Assembly (NCBI GenBank): GCA_016217675.1
Contig: JACRHC010000080.1
Span: 54,441 to 118,440 of the forward strand
DNA length: 64,000 nucleotides
Direction of reading: 5' to 3'
Source of the DNA: Nitrospirota bacterium
GTDB lineage: Bacteria; Nitrospirota; Thermodesulfovibrionia; Thermodesulfovibrionales; UBA6898
Under the pieces are notes generated by a model. The model ran no database searches, was not told where the DNA came from, and saw only the letters and a list, made by a program, of their open reading frames with translations. Below, one piece after another: positions 27,676 to 35,366 of the stretch. Position 1 is the stretch's first letter. Each line of letters opens with the position of its first letter. A program made the position numbers and the translations under genes.

Positions 27676-28316
27676 TTGAAACTCCTCACAATGGAGCCGA
27701 TAACAAGGTTCCAGCCGTCCACCAGAACAAAAAGCAGGAGCTTGAACGGCAGGGAGATCATGACCGGCGGGAGCATCATCATGCCCATGGACAGAAGAAT
27801 ACTTGCCACAACCATATCGATGATCAAAAACGGTATAAAAATAAGGAAGCCGATCTCAAAGGCTGTCTTCAGTTCACTGATCGCAAAGGCAGGTACAACT
27901 ACCTTGAGCGGAAGATCAGCAGGCTTTGCAGGGACAGGCTCCTTGGAAAGCTTCAGGAAAAGAGCGATGTCCTTCTCCCGAGTCTGTTTCAGCATGAAGG
28001 TCTTGACCGGATTCTCTGCCCTCTTCAGGGCCTCCCCCATGTTTATCTGCTTGTCCATATAGGGATTGACCGATTCCTTTGTGATCACATCAACCGTCGG
28101 CCCCATAATGAAGAGCGTAAGAAACAGTGAAAGACCGATTATGACCGGATTGGGAGGGATCTGCTGGCCGCCGATCGCCTGCCTCAGGAACCCCAGAACA
28201 ACGACGATCCTGGTGAATGACGTGAACATCACCAGCACTGCCGGCAGCAGCGACAGAAAACTGATGATAAGAAAAACCGACATCACCGGGTTGTTCATAT
28301 CCACCGTATTGTTCAT
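27672..28316 (-). CDS. fliP: Flagellar export apparatus protein FliP
   Basis: A 214-residue export gate protein. The conserved MFTSFTRIVVVLGFLRQAIG is at about 26-45, followed by a hydrophobic PVIIGLSLFLTLFIMGPTVD and the C-terminal MMMLPPVMISLPFKLLLFVL. Many FliP proteins are about 240-250 residues with a cleavable signal peptide; this one starts nearly at the first membrane helix (MNNTVDMNNPVMSVFL) and has no separate signal sequence. AGGAAA lies upstream. It overlaps fliO and fliQ by 4 bases. Confidence 0.95.
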   Translation of the reverse strand: MNNTVDMNNPVMSVFLIISFLSLLPAVLVMFTSFTRIVVVLGFLRQAIGGQQIPPNPVIIGLSLFLTLFIMGPTVDVITKESVNPYMDKQINMGEALKRAENPVKTFMLKQTREKDIALFLKLSKEPVPAKPADLPLKVVVPAFAISELKTAFEIGFLIFIPFLIIDMVVASILLSMGMMMLPPVMISLPFKLLLFVLVDGWNLVIGSIVRSFN

Positions 28317-28624
28317 GATATTTCCTGCTTGATCCTCCGGAGCTTCTTCACCTTGTCAGCAATACTGGCCACTTCCTGAGATGCACCGGGCCGTTCCTGG
28401 ATCTTTTTCAATAGCTTCATATCCGTAGGCGTTACGCCAAGAACAAGGATTTCACTGCCCACCCTGATTGCTGCAATGCCCATCTTCTGGCCAAATGACT
28501 GGTATGCCACAAGGTTGAGGAGATTCGCAGCCTTCTGCTTCTTCTTATAGACAAAAGAGAGTGCATAGATCAGACAGATCACGAGGCCAAGGGCAAACGC
28601 CATCTGAATCGCCGTTTCCGTCAT
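28313..28624 (-). CDS. fliO: Flagellar export apparatus protein FliO
   Basis: A 103-residue protein with one membrane helix (about 6-25, MAFALGLVICLIYALSFVY), then a basic stretch and a small domain with GVTPTDMKLLKKI. FliO helps assemble the FliP core. Identification rests on shape and on its position between fliN and fliP; the family is weakly conserved. Confidence 0.88.
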   Translation of the reverse strand: MTETAIQMAFALGLVICLIYALSFVYKKKQKAANLLNLVAYQSFGQKMGIAAIRVGSEILVLGVTPTDMKLLKKIQERPGASQEVASIADKVKKLRRIKQEIS

Positions 28625-28953
28625 TTCAGCTGCCTGATCCTTTCTACGGGGCTGATGATGTCTGTCAGCCTGACGCCGAACTTTTCGTTGACTACCACAA
28701 CCTCGCCACGGGCAATCAGCTTGTTATTAACAAGAATTTCCATCGGTTCTCCGGCAAGCTTTTCGAGTTCAACAACAGAGCCCTGTCCAAGCTGAAGCAG
28801 GTCCTTGATCAGCATCCGTGTCCTGCCGAGTTCGACCGTAACGTCAAGCGGGATATCAAGAAGGAAATCGATATCCTTTCCTCCTTCTGCCCTGCTGTCG
28901 CTGCTCACTTCACTAAACTGGGCGGCCTGAGCCTCTGCCTGTTTGTCAGCCAT
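28621..28953 (-). CDS. fliN: Flagellar motor switch protein FliN
   Basis: A 110-residue FliN. The C-terminal surface-presentation (SpoA) domain (about 27-108) contains LDIPLDVTVELGRTRMLIKD, LLQLGQGSVVELEKLAGEP and IARGEVVVVNEKFGVRLTDI. It forms the C-ring with FliM. The gene lies 114 bases downstream of fliM and overlaps fliO by 4 bases. Confidence 0.96.
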   Translation of the reverse strand: MADKQAEAQAAQFSEVSSDSRAEGGKDIDFLLDIPLDVTVELGRTRMLIKDLLQLGQGSVVELEKLAGEPMEILVNNKLIARGEVVVVNEKFGVRLTDIISPVERIRQLK

Positions 28954-29067
28954 GCATATTCTCCTTTCCGTTCATTTTCTCATACCTGCTCAGCTGAACA
29001 GTCTGAAGGTTGTTCAGTCTGTCAGCTAAACACCTGCAGACTATCGACCTGTACACCTGAACCGTTA

Positions 29068-30039
29068 TCATTTCTCTAAGGTCCGGGTTATCTTGATGGA
29101 TTGAGCACCCCTGCTCACTCCCGGCGTACCCATATATTTCGGCACATCTTCAACTTTTATGACGAGTTCATCGCTCACCGCCTTGCCAAGGCTTATAATA
29201 TTGCCAACCTCAAGGTCCATAAGATCTCTTACCAAAAGCTCTACCCTGCCGATTTCGGCAGTGAGGTGCACGGGTGAAGCAAGGAGAATTTCGGTAAGTC
29301 GATCCACCCATCTCTGATCAGCTTCGAGCTTCTCGCCGGTAAGGCCTGAAGAGAGCTTCTCCTTTATCGGCTCTATCATCGAATAGGGAATGCAGAAAAA
29401 ACATTTTCCCGTGAACTCTTCAACCTCGATATGCACCTCTATCTTCACCACGACCTCGGTCGGTGTTACGATTGTCACAAACTGGGGGTTCATCTCTGAG
29501 CCGGTATATTCCGGTTTTATCGGAATAATCACCTTCCATGCCTCAGCAAGATCTGCAAGCGCCATATTTACAACCTTGCGGATGATCCTCTGCTCGATAA
29601 GCGTAAAATACCTTCCCTCTGACTTCACGAACCGGGCTGAACTGGAACCAAAAAAATACTCTATAAAGGCAAAGACCAGGGGGGCCTCAAGCACAAAGAG
29701 TGCATAACCCTTCAGAGGCTCCATCTTGAACATGTTTATGCTGGAAGGCATCGGAATGGTCTTCATGAATTCGCTGAACTTCATCATCTCAATACCCTGG
29801 ATATTTATGTCAACGAACTTCATAATTGCGGATGAGATCGAGTTTCTGAAGAACCTGACAAAGCGCTCATTCGTCATTTCGAGGCCCGGCATCCTGCCGC
29901 GGATGATCCTCTCCTGGCTCGCAAGATCAAAGGCCTTTATACCGCCTTCAGTTTCCTTCCTGGTCTCGGTCTCGATATCCCCTGAAGAGACTCCGCGTAA
30001 CAGGGCATCGACTTCATCTTGTGAGAGTACCTTGTTCAT
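29068..30039 (-). CDS. fliM: Flagellar motor switch protein FliM
   Basis: A 323-residue switch protein. The N-terminal CheY-P binding motif LSQDEVDALL is at 5-14, followed by the middle CheC-like domain and a C-terminal SpoA domain (VHLTAEIGRVELLVRDLMDL, then EVGNIISLGKAV). Together with CheY at 17154 and the CheW-CheZ protein it gives a complete input path to the motor. It overlaps fliL by 4 bases. A 114-base gap to fliN holds short direct repeats but no clear gene. Confidence 0.96.
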   Translation of the reverse strand: MNKVLSQDEVDALLRGVSSGDIETETRKETEGGIKAFDLASQERIIRGRMPGLEMTNERFVRFFRNSISSAIMKFVDINIQGIEMMKFSEFMKTIPMPSSINMFKMEPLKGYALFVLEAPLVFAFIEYFFGSSSARFVKSEGRYFTLIEQRIIRKVVNMALADLAEAWKVIIPIKPEYTGSEMNPQFVTIVTPTEVVVKIEVHIEVEEFTGKCFFCIPYSMIEPIKEKLSSGLTGEKLEADQRWVDRLTEILLASPVHLTAEIGRVELLVRDLMDLEVGNIISLGKAVSDELVIKVEDVPKYMGTPGVSRGAQSIKITRTLEK

Positions 30040-30536
30040 TGCATTACGAATTCGGTAAAGTACAGGTTCTTGAAGAGGTCCTTGCCCACCGCCTGATTCG
30101 TTCTGAGGAGGAGTTCGTCCTTCAGTTGGATCTTTCCTTCAGGCCCTGATACTGTCTCGGCCGACTTGCTGCTCAGCAGCGTGATGATCGCGTCCCTGAT
30201 GTTCGGCATCTTTTCAGCAACCGAGGGTTGCTGCGTTGCATCGGAAAGCTCGAGTTGGAGTGTAACCTTCAGATACCTGCCATGCTCGGTAAGGTTCACG
30301 ACAAAAGGATCGACAGCCACAAGTGCTGTCTTGGTCTCCCCCTCTTTTTTGTGTCCGCCCTCTTCTCCGGCCTTTTCGCCCTTTTGAGACAGCATGCGAT
30401 ACCCCACAAAACCGCCTGCTCCTCCCAGCACCAGAATTGCGGCCAGGACGATGATCATCAGCTTCTTCTTGCCGCCTTTTGCCGCGGGTTTGGCATGGGC
30501 CTCGGCTCCCTCTTCACTATGTTTCTCTTCTTCCAT
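30036..30536 (-). CDS. fliL: Flagellar basal body-associated protein FliL
   Basis: A 166-residue single-pass membrane protein. An acidic/basic cytoplasmic N-terminus precedes the helix at about 25-46 (LMIIVLAAILVLGGAGGFVG), then the periplasmic FliL domain (DPFVVNLTEHGRYLKVTLQL). FliL associates with the stator. It is the first gene of the minus-strand fla/che block. The start is well supported by AAGGAGG. Confidence 0.93.
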   Translation of the reverse strand: MEEEKHSEEGAEAHAKPAAKGGKKKLMIIVLAAILVLGGAGGFVGYRMLSQKGEKAGEEGGHKKEGETKTALVAVDPFVVNLTEHGRYLKVTLQLELSDATQQPSVAEKMPNIRDAIITLLSSKSAETVSGPEGKIQLKDELLLRTNQAVGKDLFKNLYFTEFVMQ

Positions 30537-30611
30537 AACAATAAGCCTCCTTATACCTGACAGCGCCTATGCCTTCGGCGCCTGCTTTTGACTTTTTGCT
30601 CCGCTCTCCCT

Positions 30612-30629
30612 AATCAAGGATTGTGCCAA
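30612..30629 (-). promoter_or_regulatory. Candidate sigma54 promoter upstream of fliL
   Basis: The reverse strand reads TTGGCACAATCCTTGAT. The sigma54 consensus is TTGGCACG, N4, TTGCW. The -24 half is perfect and the spacing is correct; the -12 half has TTGA in place of TTGC. Position and direction fit control of the fliL operon. Confidence 0.45.
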
Positions 30630-30814
30630 GATCATCTTATTGAAATATAAGGATATTTATCTGCTCAGAAAGCTATGAAGTGTCAACTAATTGACCAATA
30701 AATGTCTGTAACATTGTTTTTTGACAGCATTCTGCCTGTGCCGCTTCACCTATGCTAAGATGTTATCAGGACAAAATTGATTAACGCTTAACCCGTTATG
30801 GAGGGACGTGCCTC

Positions 30815-31195
30815 ATGGATACGCAAAAAAAAATACTCGTGATTGACGATGAAGAGATTGTGCGGGAACTGCTTACTGATGTATTTTCCGAATCAGGTTT
30901 TCAGGTCATGACTGCTGAAAACGGCCTTGCCGGCCTTGAACATATCAGGCAGCCTGGCAGCCGGTACGACCTTGTTATTATCGATATGTCAATGCCGGGA
31001 ATGGGCGGTATCGAGGTCTGCAGGGAACTGCGGAAGCTCAAGCCTGACCAAAAAATAATGATAGCAACCGGGAATTATTCAACAGACGATGAGCTTTCTG
31101 AAATGAAGAAAAACGGCGTAGAACATGTCTTAAGAAAACCCTTTAATTTCAATGAGATGATCGGGCTGCTGAGATGCGTAATGAATTGTCAATAG
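30815..31195 (+). CDS. Single-domain response regulator
   Basis: A 126-residue receiver domain: KILVIDDEEIVRELLTDVF, phosphoacceptor D57 in LVIIDMSMPGMGG, and HVLRKPFN with the conserved lysine. There is no output domain. It is divergent from fliL and is the only plus-strand gene near the flagellar block. GGAGGG lies nine bases ahead of the ATG. The partner kinase is not visible, so the pathway is unknown. Confidence 0.92.
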   Translation: MDTQKKILVIDDEEIVRELLTDVFSESGFQVMTAENGLAGLEHIRQPGSRYDLVIIDMSMPGMGGIEVCRELRKLKPDQKIMIATGNYSTDDELSEMKKNGVEHVLRKPFNFNEMIGLLRCVMNCQ

Positions 31196-31288
31196 CCAAA
31201 GACACGCCTTTGCCTTTATCAGAATGCCGGAGGGAGCAGTATTCCTTAGGTTATCTCCAAAGTGACGCACGCCTTAGGCTGTCTTGAA

Positions 31289-32740
31289 TTAACAAACCCT
31301 TTTTGAGAGCCTGTCCCGCTGGCAGCTGACTACTTCTCCGACGCTCCCTTTTCCAGAAAAGGTTATACGTTCGACCTGGCCGTCTTTGCGCTCGAAATAG
31401 ATATCTTTGTCGTGATCGAGTGTCGGGAAATATCTTCCTCCTATGTCCTCATACAGATCAACGCGGAAGAGGACCCTGCCCTTGGTGCCATCTTTTGCAA
31501 GGCTGAGGAGCCCCTCCTTCTCACAGATTGTATATGCGCCCTCAGGATTTTTGTACCCCACATAATAGCGTCCGGCCTCTTTGTGGTAAAAATCGGCGTT
31601 CAGGGGATAAAGCTCATCGCCCACAACCTCGAAAAAATCATCACCCAGCACCCGAAACAGTTTGTCCGTCCTGCTGAGCACCCATTCTGAAGTGATCATG
31701 TCAGGACTATGGGTAAGGATTGTCCTGTTTTTCTTCAGTTTTGTATGGGCGAGCCGGCTGTAGTCGGTATGTACCACACTCTTCCTCGCTGCGATGTCAT
31801 GGATCACGATCCCTGAATCAAAGGCATGGAGGGCTTCATCATATCGTTCACGGCTCCAGGCACGCTCAATAAAGTCATTAATATCTCCGAAGAGGACTGA
31901 CGACGACTCGAACAGTTCCCTGGGCAGGGCATGGACCTGTTCTCTCTTTTCATGGGCAAGGGCCTTCCAGATTTGAATATCATTTACCGTGTCAGAACTG
32001 AAGAGGAGCGATTCCTTCCCATTGCTGAACCTCAGCCCGATGCTCGGAAGGCCATGCCAGACCGGCGCATTAAAGGCCTCAATAGTGAAGCCCTCGGGAT
32101 CAGTAAAATGATGTTTTTCCTCTTCATAAAAGATATCAGAGGTAAAGGAGTAAAAAGACTCGGGTTCAACCCATTCGTTATACTCAGGGTCCCTGAAGAG
32201 CATTCGGGCAAGGCCCGTAGCGCTGCTGATAACGATCTTCCCGCGTTCCGGGCCGACCGGCCTGTTGTCCGGACCTATAATGCAGAGCGCCTTCAGCCCA
32301 GAACCTCTGTCTGCGCTCCGGATCCTGTATTTCGGCCGCGGCCCAAGCACTCTATGCTCAATGTAGGTATCGTAGGAGATATCTACTACCTTCCGGCCGT
32401 CAAGAGAAAGACTCCTCTCAAGCGCTGGCCCTGAAGCCCGTTTAAGATCTTCGCTGACCTGTTCACTGGTCAGGAGAAAGAGTTTTGTCGTAAAGTCAGG
32501 GGCGTACATATTGAATAGCGCGAGATCGGAAAACCATCTTTTGTGATCATCGTGGCAATGGGTAATGATCAGTCCCTTGATATTCTTGAGGCCGTGGCCC
32601 CCGATCTGCTGGAAGAGCGGCGTACCGCAGTCGAGCAGGTAATGAGAATTGCCAAGGGTTACCAGGTATCCGATACTCTTGCCCATACGGGAGAAAGGGC
32701 CATAGTCACCGAGCACCCTGACGGTAATCCCCTCAGCCAT
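31289..32740 (-). CDS. MBL-fold metallo-hydrolase of unknown substrate
   Basis: A 483-residue protein whose first 300 residues show a metallo-beta-lactamase fold: VTLGNSHYLLDCGTPLFQQI, the metal site THCHDDHKRW, later WHGLPSIGLRF and LLFSSDTVND. The layout resembles RNase Z or class II phosphodiesterase-type MBL proteins, but it is much longer, with about 150 extra C-terminal residues of no recognised domain. I start at ATG 32740, seven bases after AGAGG; an ATG seven codons upstream lacks a site. A sigma70-like promoter lies upstream. The substrate is unknown. Confidence 0.8.
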   Translation of the reverse strand: MAEGITVRVLGDYGPFSRMGKSIGYLVTLGNSHYLLDCGTPLFQQIGGHGLKNIKGLIITHCHDDHKRWFSDLALFNMYAPDFTTKLFLLTSEQVSEDLKRASGPALERSLSLDGRKVVDISYDTYIEHRVLGPRPKYRIRSADRGSGLKALCIIGPDNRPVGPERGKIVISSATGLARMLFRDPEYNEWVEPESFYSFTSDIFYEEEKHHFTDPEGFTIEAFNAPVWHGLPSIGLRFSNGKESLLFSSDTVNDIQIWKALAHEKREQVHALPRELFESSSVLFGDINDFIERAWSRERYDEALHAFDSGIVIHDIAARKSVVHTDYSRLAHTKLKKNRTILTHSPDMITSEWVLSRTDKLFRVLGDDFFEVVGDELYPLNADFYHKEAGRYYVGYKNPEGAYTICEKEGLLSLAKDGTKGRVLFRVDLYEDIGGRYFPTLDHDKDIYFERKDGQVERITFSGKGSVGEVVSCQRDRLSKRVC

Positions 32741-32785
32741 TGAGGCGCCTCTTTTTGCCATGTGACAGATTCATAGGCTGCATGC

Positions 32786-32816
32786 ATTGTATCACAGGGC
32801 TTTCAGGGTTAGTCAA
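32786..32816 (-). promoter_or_regulatory. Candidate sigma70 promoter of the MBL-fold gene
   Basis: On the reverse strand TTGACT and TACAAT are 19 bases apart, and TGA just before the -10 gives an extended -10 (TGATACAAT). It is followed 45 bases later by the ATG. Confidence 0.45.
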
Positions 32817-32932
32817 TGTAAAATAAAGAGGCAGGGCAGTCTCAAACACCAATTAAGGATATCTCCAGACATGCAAAGAGATGATCCGACAGCGCCCATT
32901 ACCATCAATGCAGCTGTCGCTTTTACAGGTGT

Positions 32933-33640
32933 TTACTGCACTTTCAGGAACGGCTTTACGTCTTTATTGAAATCCAGGTTAGTGAAATAAGAGCCGATGG
33001 CTGAGCGGTAGTCACCGATAGACTTCATTGCCTGCGTTGCGAGATTGAACCTCTGCTCAAGAGTTATCCTTCCGCCATTGTTTTTGAGCGCCTCGATAAA
33101 GCCCTGATACTGCGCCGGCGAGGTGAGCGCTGCGATGCTGTGCCAGTTCTTTGCAGAGGCCATGGTCATGGCAGGCCCGCCGATGTCGATATTCACCCGT
33201 GCTGTCTCAGAGGTCGTGCCTTCTTTTTCTATGACAGAGGTGAAGGGGTAGAGGTTGCCGACAAAGACATCAAAATATACTCCGGCATACTTACTCCCTG
33301 CTGCAAGCGTTTTATACAGATATTCCTCATGGGCCGGATTGCCTCTCTCTGCAAGCAGGCCTGCGTGGACCTTGGGATGGAGGGTCTTGACCAGGCCGCC
33401 CTCCATCTCAGGAGCGCCGGTGAACTCTTCGACCGAGATATAGTTCTTTGCTGCGTCTGCGCCGAGGATCTCCGAGATCTTCTTGCCTGTGCCACCGGTG
33501 GAATAAAATCTGGCCGCAGGATTCGCAGCAAGTATGCCCTTTATAAGTTCTTCAAGACCGGTCTTGTCAAAGACGCTGACAAGAATATGCTCCGGTTTAA
33601 TAAGGTCACTGACCTGATGGATGTTTTCTCTGATGCTCAT
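32933..33640 (-). CDS. IMP cyclohydrolase domain protein (PurH N-terminal domain only)
   Basis: A 235-residue protein matching the N-terminal IMP cyclohydrolase (MGS-like) domain of PurH: VSVFDKTGLEELIKGIL, FYSTGGTGKKISEIL, GRVKTLHPKVHAGLL-type (here GGLVKTLHPKVHAGLL), VGNLYPF and NIDIGGPAMTMASAKNW. Bifunctional PurH is about 515 residues with an AICAR transformylase domain, absent here. The protein should close the IMP ring as the last purine step. It overlaps the upstream YkgJ-type gene by 4 bases, so they are co-translated. Confidence 0.9.
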   Translation of the reverse strand: MSIRENIHQVSDLIKPEHILVSVFDKTGLEELIKGILAANPAARFYSTGGTGKKISEILGADAAKNYISVEEFTGAPEMEGGLVKTLHPKVHAGLLAERGNPAHEEYLYKTLAAGSKYAGVYFDVFVGNLYPFTSVIEKEGTTSETARVNIDIGGPAMTMASAKNWHSIAALTSPAQYQGFIEALKNNGGRITLEQRFNLATQAMKSIGDYRSAIGSYFTNLDFNKDVKPFLKVQ

Positions 33641-34278
33641 ATTCCCCCCGTGTTTGATATAGTTAGCAGTCTTTCAGCCTCAACAATCATTTCTGCAATG
33701 GTCATCTTTATCCGATTGCCAAAGCCGAGTTTCTGCCTCAGTTCAATCTCGATGCCTGACAGTTCACGGTACAGGTCTGTCCTGTCAAACATGCAGTCTG
33801 CGCTCTTTTCAGGTGACATATCCCAGTCTATCCTGTGACAGCCGATGCCCTGCGTCTCCGTGCTGTCAGGCCTGCGCATTTTGTACGGCACACCGTGGAG
33901 CCTGCAGATCATGAGCCGGTGTTCATACAGACTGCAGAGGTTATTACTATTGAGCGGGCACATCACCCTCCTGGCCAGCCCCTCCCTGTCATGCATCCTG
34001 TACAGCTCTGCCACTTCTGCCGCCCTGTCAAAAATCTCTTTTCTCCGCCCCTGCTCCAGAGCCTGCAGCCCTTGAATCAGGTAAAGAAACTCGGAAAGGG
34101 TATGATGATAAAAGCGCTCCTCGCAGCAGTTCTCTTCGCAGCCGGTACAGGAAAAATCATAGCACGAAGCAGATCTGTCATAGGCCCTGCCCATGCGGTC
34201 GTACAGGTCCCGCATCCTGCCTGCAGCCCTGTCGATAATCTCCCGGTCTGCGTCACGGAGATGCGGGAAGATGCTCAT
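33637..34278 (-). CDS. YkgJ-family Cys-cluster protein
   Basis: A 213-residue protein with a cysteine cluster typical of the YkgJ/CxxCxxCC family: SCTGCEENCCEERF near residue 43, then MCPLNSNNLCSLYEHRLMIC and a later GCHRIDW. The cysteines probably bind metal, iron-sulfur or zinc. The biochemical role is not established. It is the middle of a three-gene operon with 4-base overlaps on both sides (zinc-ribbon gene upstream, IMP cyclohydrolase downstream). Confidence 0.82.
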   Translation of the reverse strand: MSIFPHLRDADREIIDRAAGRMRDLYDRMGRAYDRSASCYDFSCTGCEENCCEERFYHHTLSEFLYLIQGLQALEQGRRKEIFDRAAEVAELYRMHDREGLARRVMCPLNSNNLCSLYEHRLMICRLHGVPYKMRRPDSTETQGIGCHRIDWDMSPEKSADCMFDRTDLYRELSGIEIELRQKLGFGNRIKMTIAEMIVEAERLLTISNTGGI

Positions 34279-34457
34279 GCCCTGTTGCAGGAACGTGAGG
34301 ATATCAGGTCCCAGGTTTCCTGGTCGAGTTCATCAACGTAGTCAGCTATGCCATATCGCTTGCCGCAGTCCATGCAGCGCAGGTAAATTGCCCTTCAGCC
34401 GAACTGCAGTTTGATCTGACCGTTGCAGGCCCTGCATTTGAGGTTTGTATCTTTCAT
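34275..34457 (-). pseudogene. Zinc-ribbon protein gene with an in-frame TGA
   Basis: The reverse strand encodes a 60-residue frame with two CxxC knuckles: KCRACNGQIKLQFG, a TGA at codon 21 (34397-34395), then RAIYLRCMDCGKRYGIADYV. Without that codon the frame continues to a TGA that overlaps the ATG of the YkgJ gene (ATGA), which argues that it was a functional operon gene. The TGA may be a CGA-to-TGA mutation, a sequencing error, or recoding; no convincing SECIS-like hairpin follows. The ATG at 34457 is preceded by TAAAAT only six bases away, so the mRNA may be leaderless. Confidence 0.65.
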
Positions 34458-34508
34458 ATGAATATTTTATCCAATTGCACAGGCTTTTTGAAACCTCACT
34501 GCTTTGCG

Positions 34509-34514
34509 TATAAT
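34509..34514 (+). promoter_or_regulatory. Candidate -10 box just before the truncated MBL gene
   Basis: A perfect TATAAT ends five bases before the ATG at 34520, with TTGAAA 15 bases upstream of it. Transcription would start at or next to the start codon, implying a leaderless message. Confidence 0.45.
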
Positions 34515-34519
34515 TAAGC

Positions 34520-34816
34520 ATGCAGATCGAAACCGTGATCGTGGGCCAGCTGGACACAAATTGCTTTGTTGTCTTTGAGGAAGAAAACCGGGAGGCGATC
34601 GTCATTGATCCGGGTGACGAGCCTGACAAATTAAGCGCATATATCGACGCAAAGAATCTGCGACCTGCATATATCATATTCACCCATGCACACTATGACC
34701 ATGTCTGCGCAGTCAGGGAACTGAAAGAGAAGTATCAGGTAAAAGTGGTCATGCACGAGGCTTCGGACGGGAAACCCGGGCAAATCCCTATCTGCGGTTC
34801 CGGTGACCGGCTTTGA
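34520..34816 (+). CDS. Truncated MBL-fold hydrolase
   Basis: A 98-residue frame with the N-terminal half of a glyoxalase II-like MBL protein: VGQLDTNCFVVFEEENREAI, VIDPGDEPDKL and the metal motif FTHAHYDHVCAVREL. Family members are about 200 residues; the second half with further metal ligands is missing. After VVMHEASDGKPGQ the frame ends in unrelated sequence at TGA. No frameshift in the following bases restores it. It is probably a deletion remnant. The stop overlaps a TTG start of the next gene (TTGA). Confidence 0.6.
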   Translation: MQIETVIVGQLDTNCFVVFEEENREAIVIDPGDEPDKLSAYIDAKNLRPAYIIFTHAHYDHVCAVRELKEKYQVKVVMHEASDGKPGQIPICGSGDRL

Positions 34817-35310
34817 TCAGCCGCGACAAAATCCCGCTGTTTTTTTCCGAACACAGGACTGCACTTGAAAGCGTAAGACATCGGGCAGAGGAGGCAAGGG
34901 AGATGATCGAGGCGGTCAGTCCCATTATCGAATGCCTAACGTCAAGGGTCTGTCCGGACTGCACCAGTGTCTGCTGCATTAACAGGCACTCAGACTTTGA
35001 CTATAGTGACAATATATTCATGTCAGCCCTCAATAAGGAAATCCCTGAAGAAGACCCAGGGGTCGCAGCAACAGACCCCTGCCGCTTCCTGGGCAGGAGG
35101 GGTTGTCTTCGGGAGCGCCCTGAAAGGCCTTATCGCTGTACCTGGTTTTTCTGTTCGCCGCTGCTTGAGGTGATTGGGGAACAGATGCCCCTTTCAGATC
35201 ATAGAAATTTCATCGAAATGCTTCGAAAGATAACCGAACTGCGCACCGAAATGATAAGAAATTTCGAAACTGTTTTCTTGAAGCCGGTTCCTGCCATGAA
35301 AAACAAATAA
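34813..35310 (+). CDS. YkgJ-family Cys-cluster protein (second copy)
   Basis: A 165-residue protein with clustered cysteines: RVCPDCTSVCCINRH, then DPCRFLGRRGCLRERP and YRCTWFFCSPL. This fits the YkgJ-like metal-binding family; the function is unknown. The start is uncertain: a TTG at 34813 overlaps the upstream stop, and the first ATG (34903) would still keep all the cysteines. It is distinct from the family member at 33637-34278 only about 0.5 kb away. Confidence 0.72.
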   Translation: MISRDKIPLFFSEHRTALESVRHRAEEAREMIEAVSPIIECLTSRVCPDCTSVCCINRHSDFDYSDNIFMSALNKEIPEEDPGVAATDPCRFLGRRGCLRERPERPYRCTWFFCSPLLEVIGEQMPLSDHRNFIEMLRKITELRTEMIRNFETVFLKPVPAMKNK

Positions 35311-35323
35311 CTTGTTGTTTTTA

Positions 35324-35353
35324 TTGACACTTTTTATTTCCGTGCGATAAAAT
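35324..35353 (+). promoter_or_regulatory. Sigma70 promoter of the TPR gene
   Basis: TTGACA (35324-35329) and TAAAAT (35348-35353) are 18 bases apart. The ATG at 35367 lies only 13 bases past the -10 box, giving a leader of about 6-7 bases and no ribosome-binding site. Confidence 0.6.
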
Positions 35354-35366
35354 TAAAATTGCCCAT

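Noticed and set aside
30721..30761. TTGACA ahead of the response regulator at 30815 as a sigma70 promoter
   Set aside because: The nearest -10-like hexamer is about 24 bases away, outside the workable spacing.
34340..34397. A SECIS hairpin after the in-frame TGA of the zinc-ribbon gene
   Set aside because: Only weak GC-rich pairings are visible downstream; none has the expected position and apical loop, so selenocysteine is not claimed.
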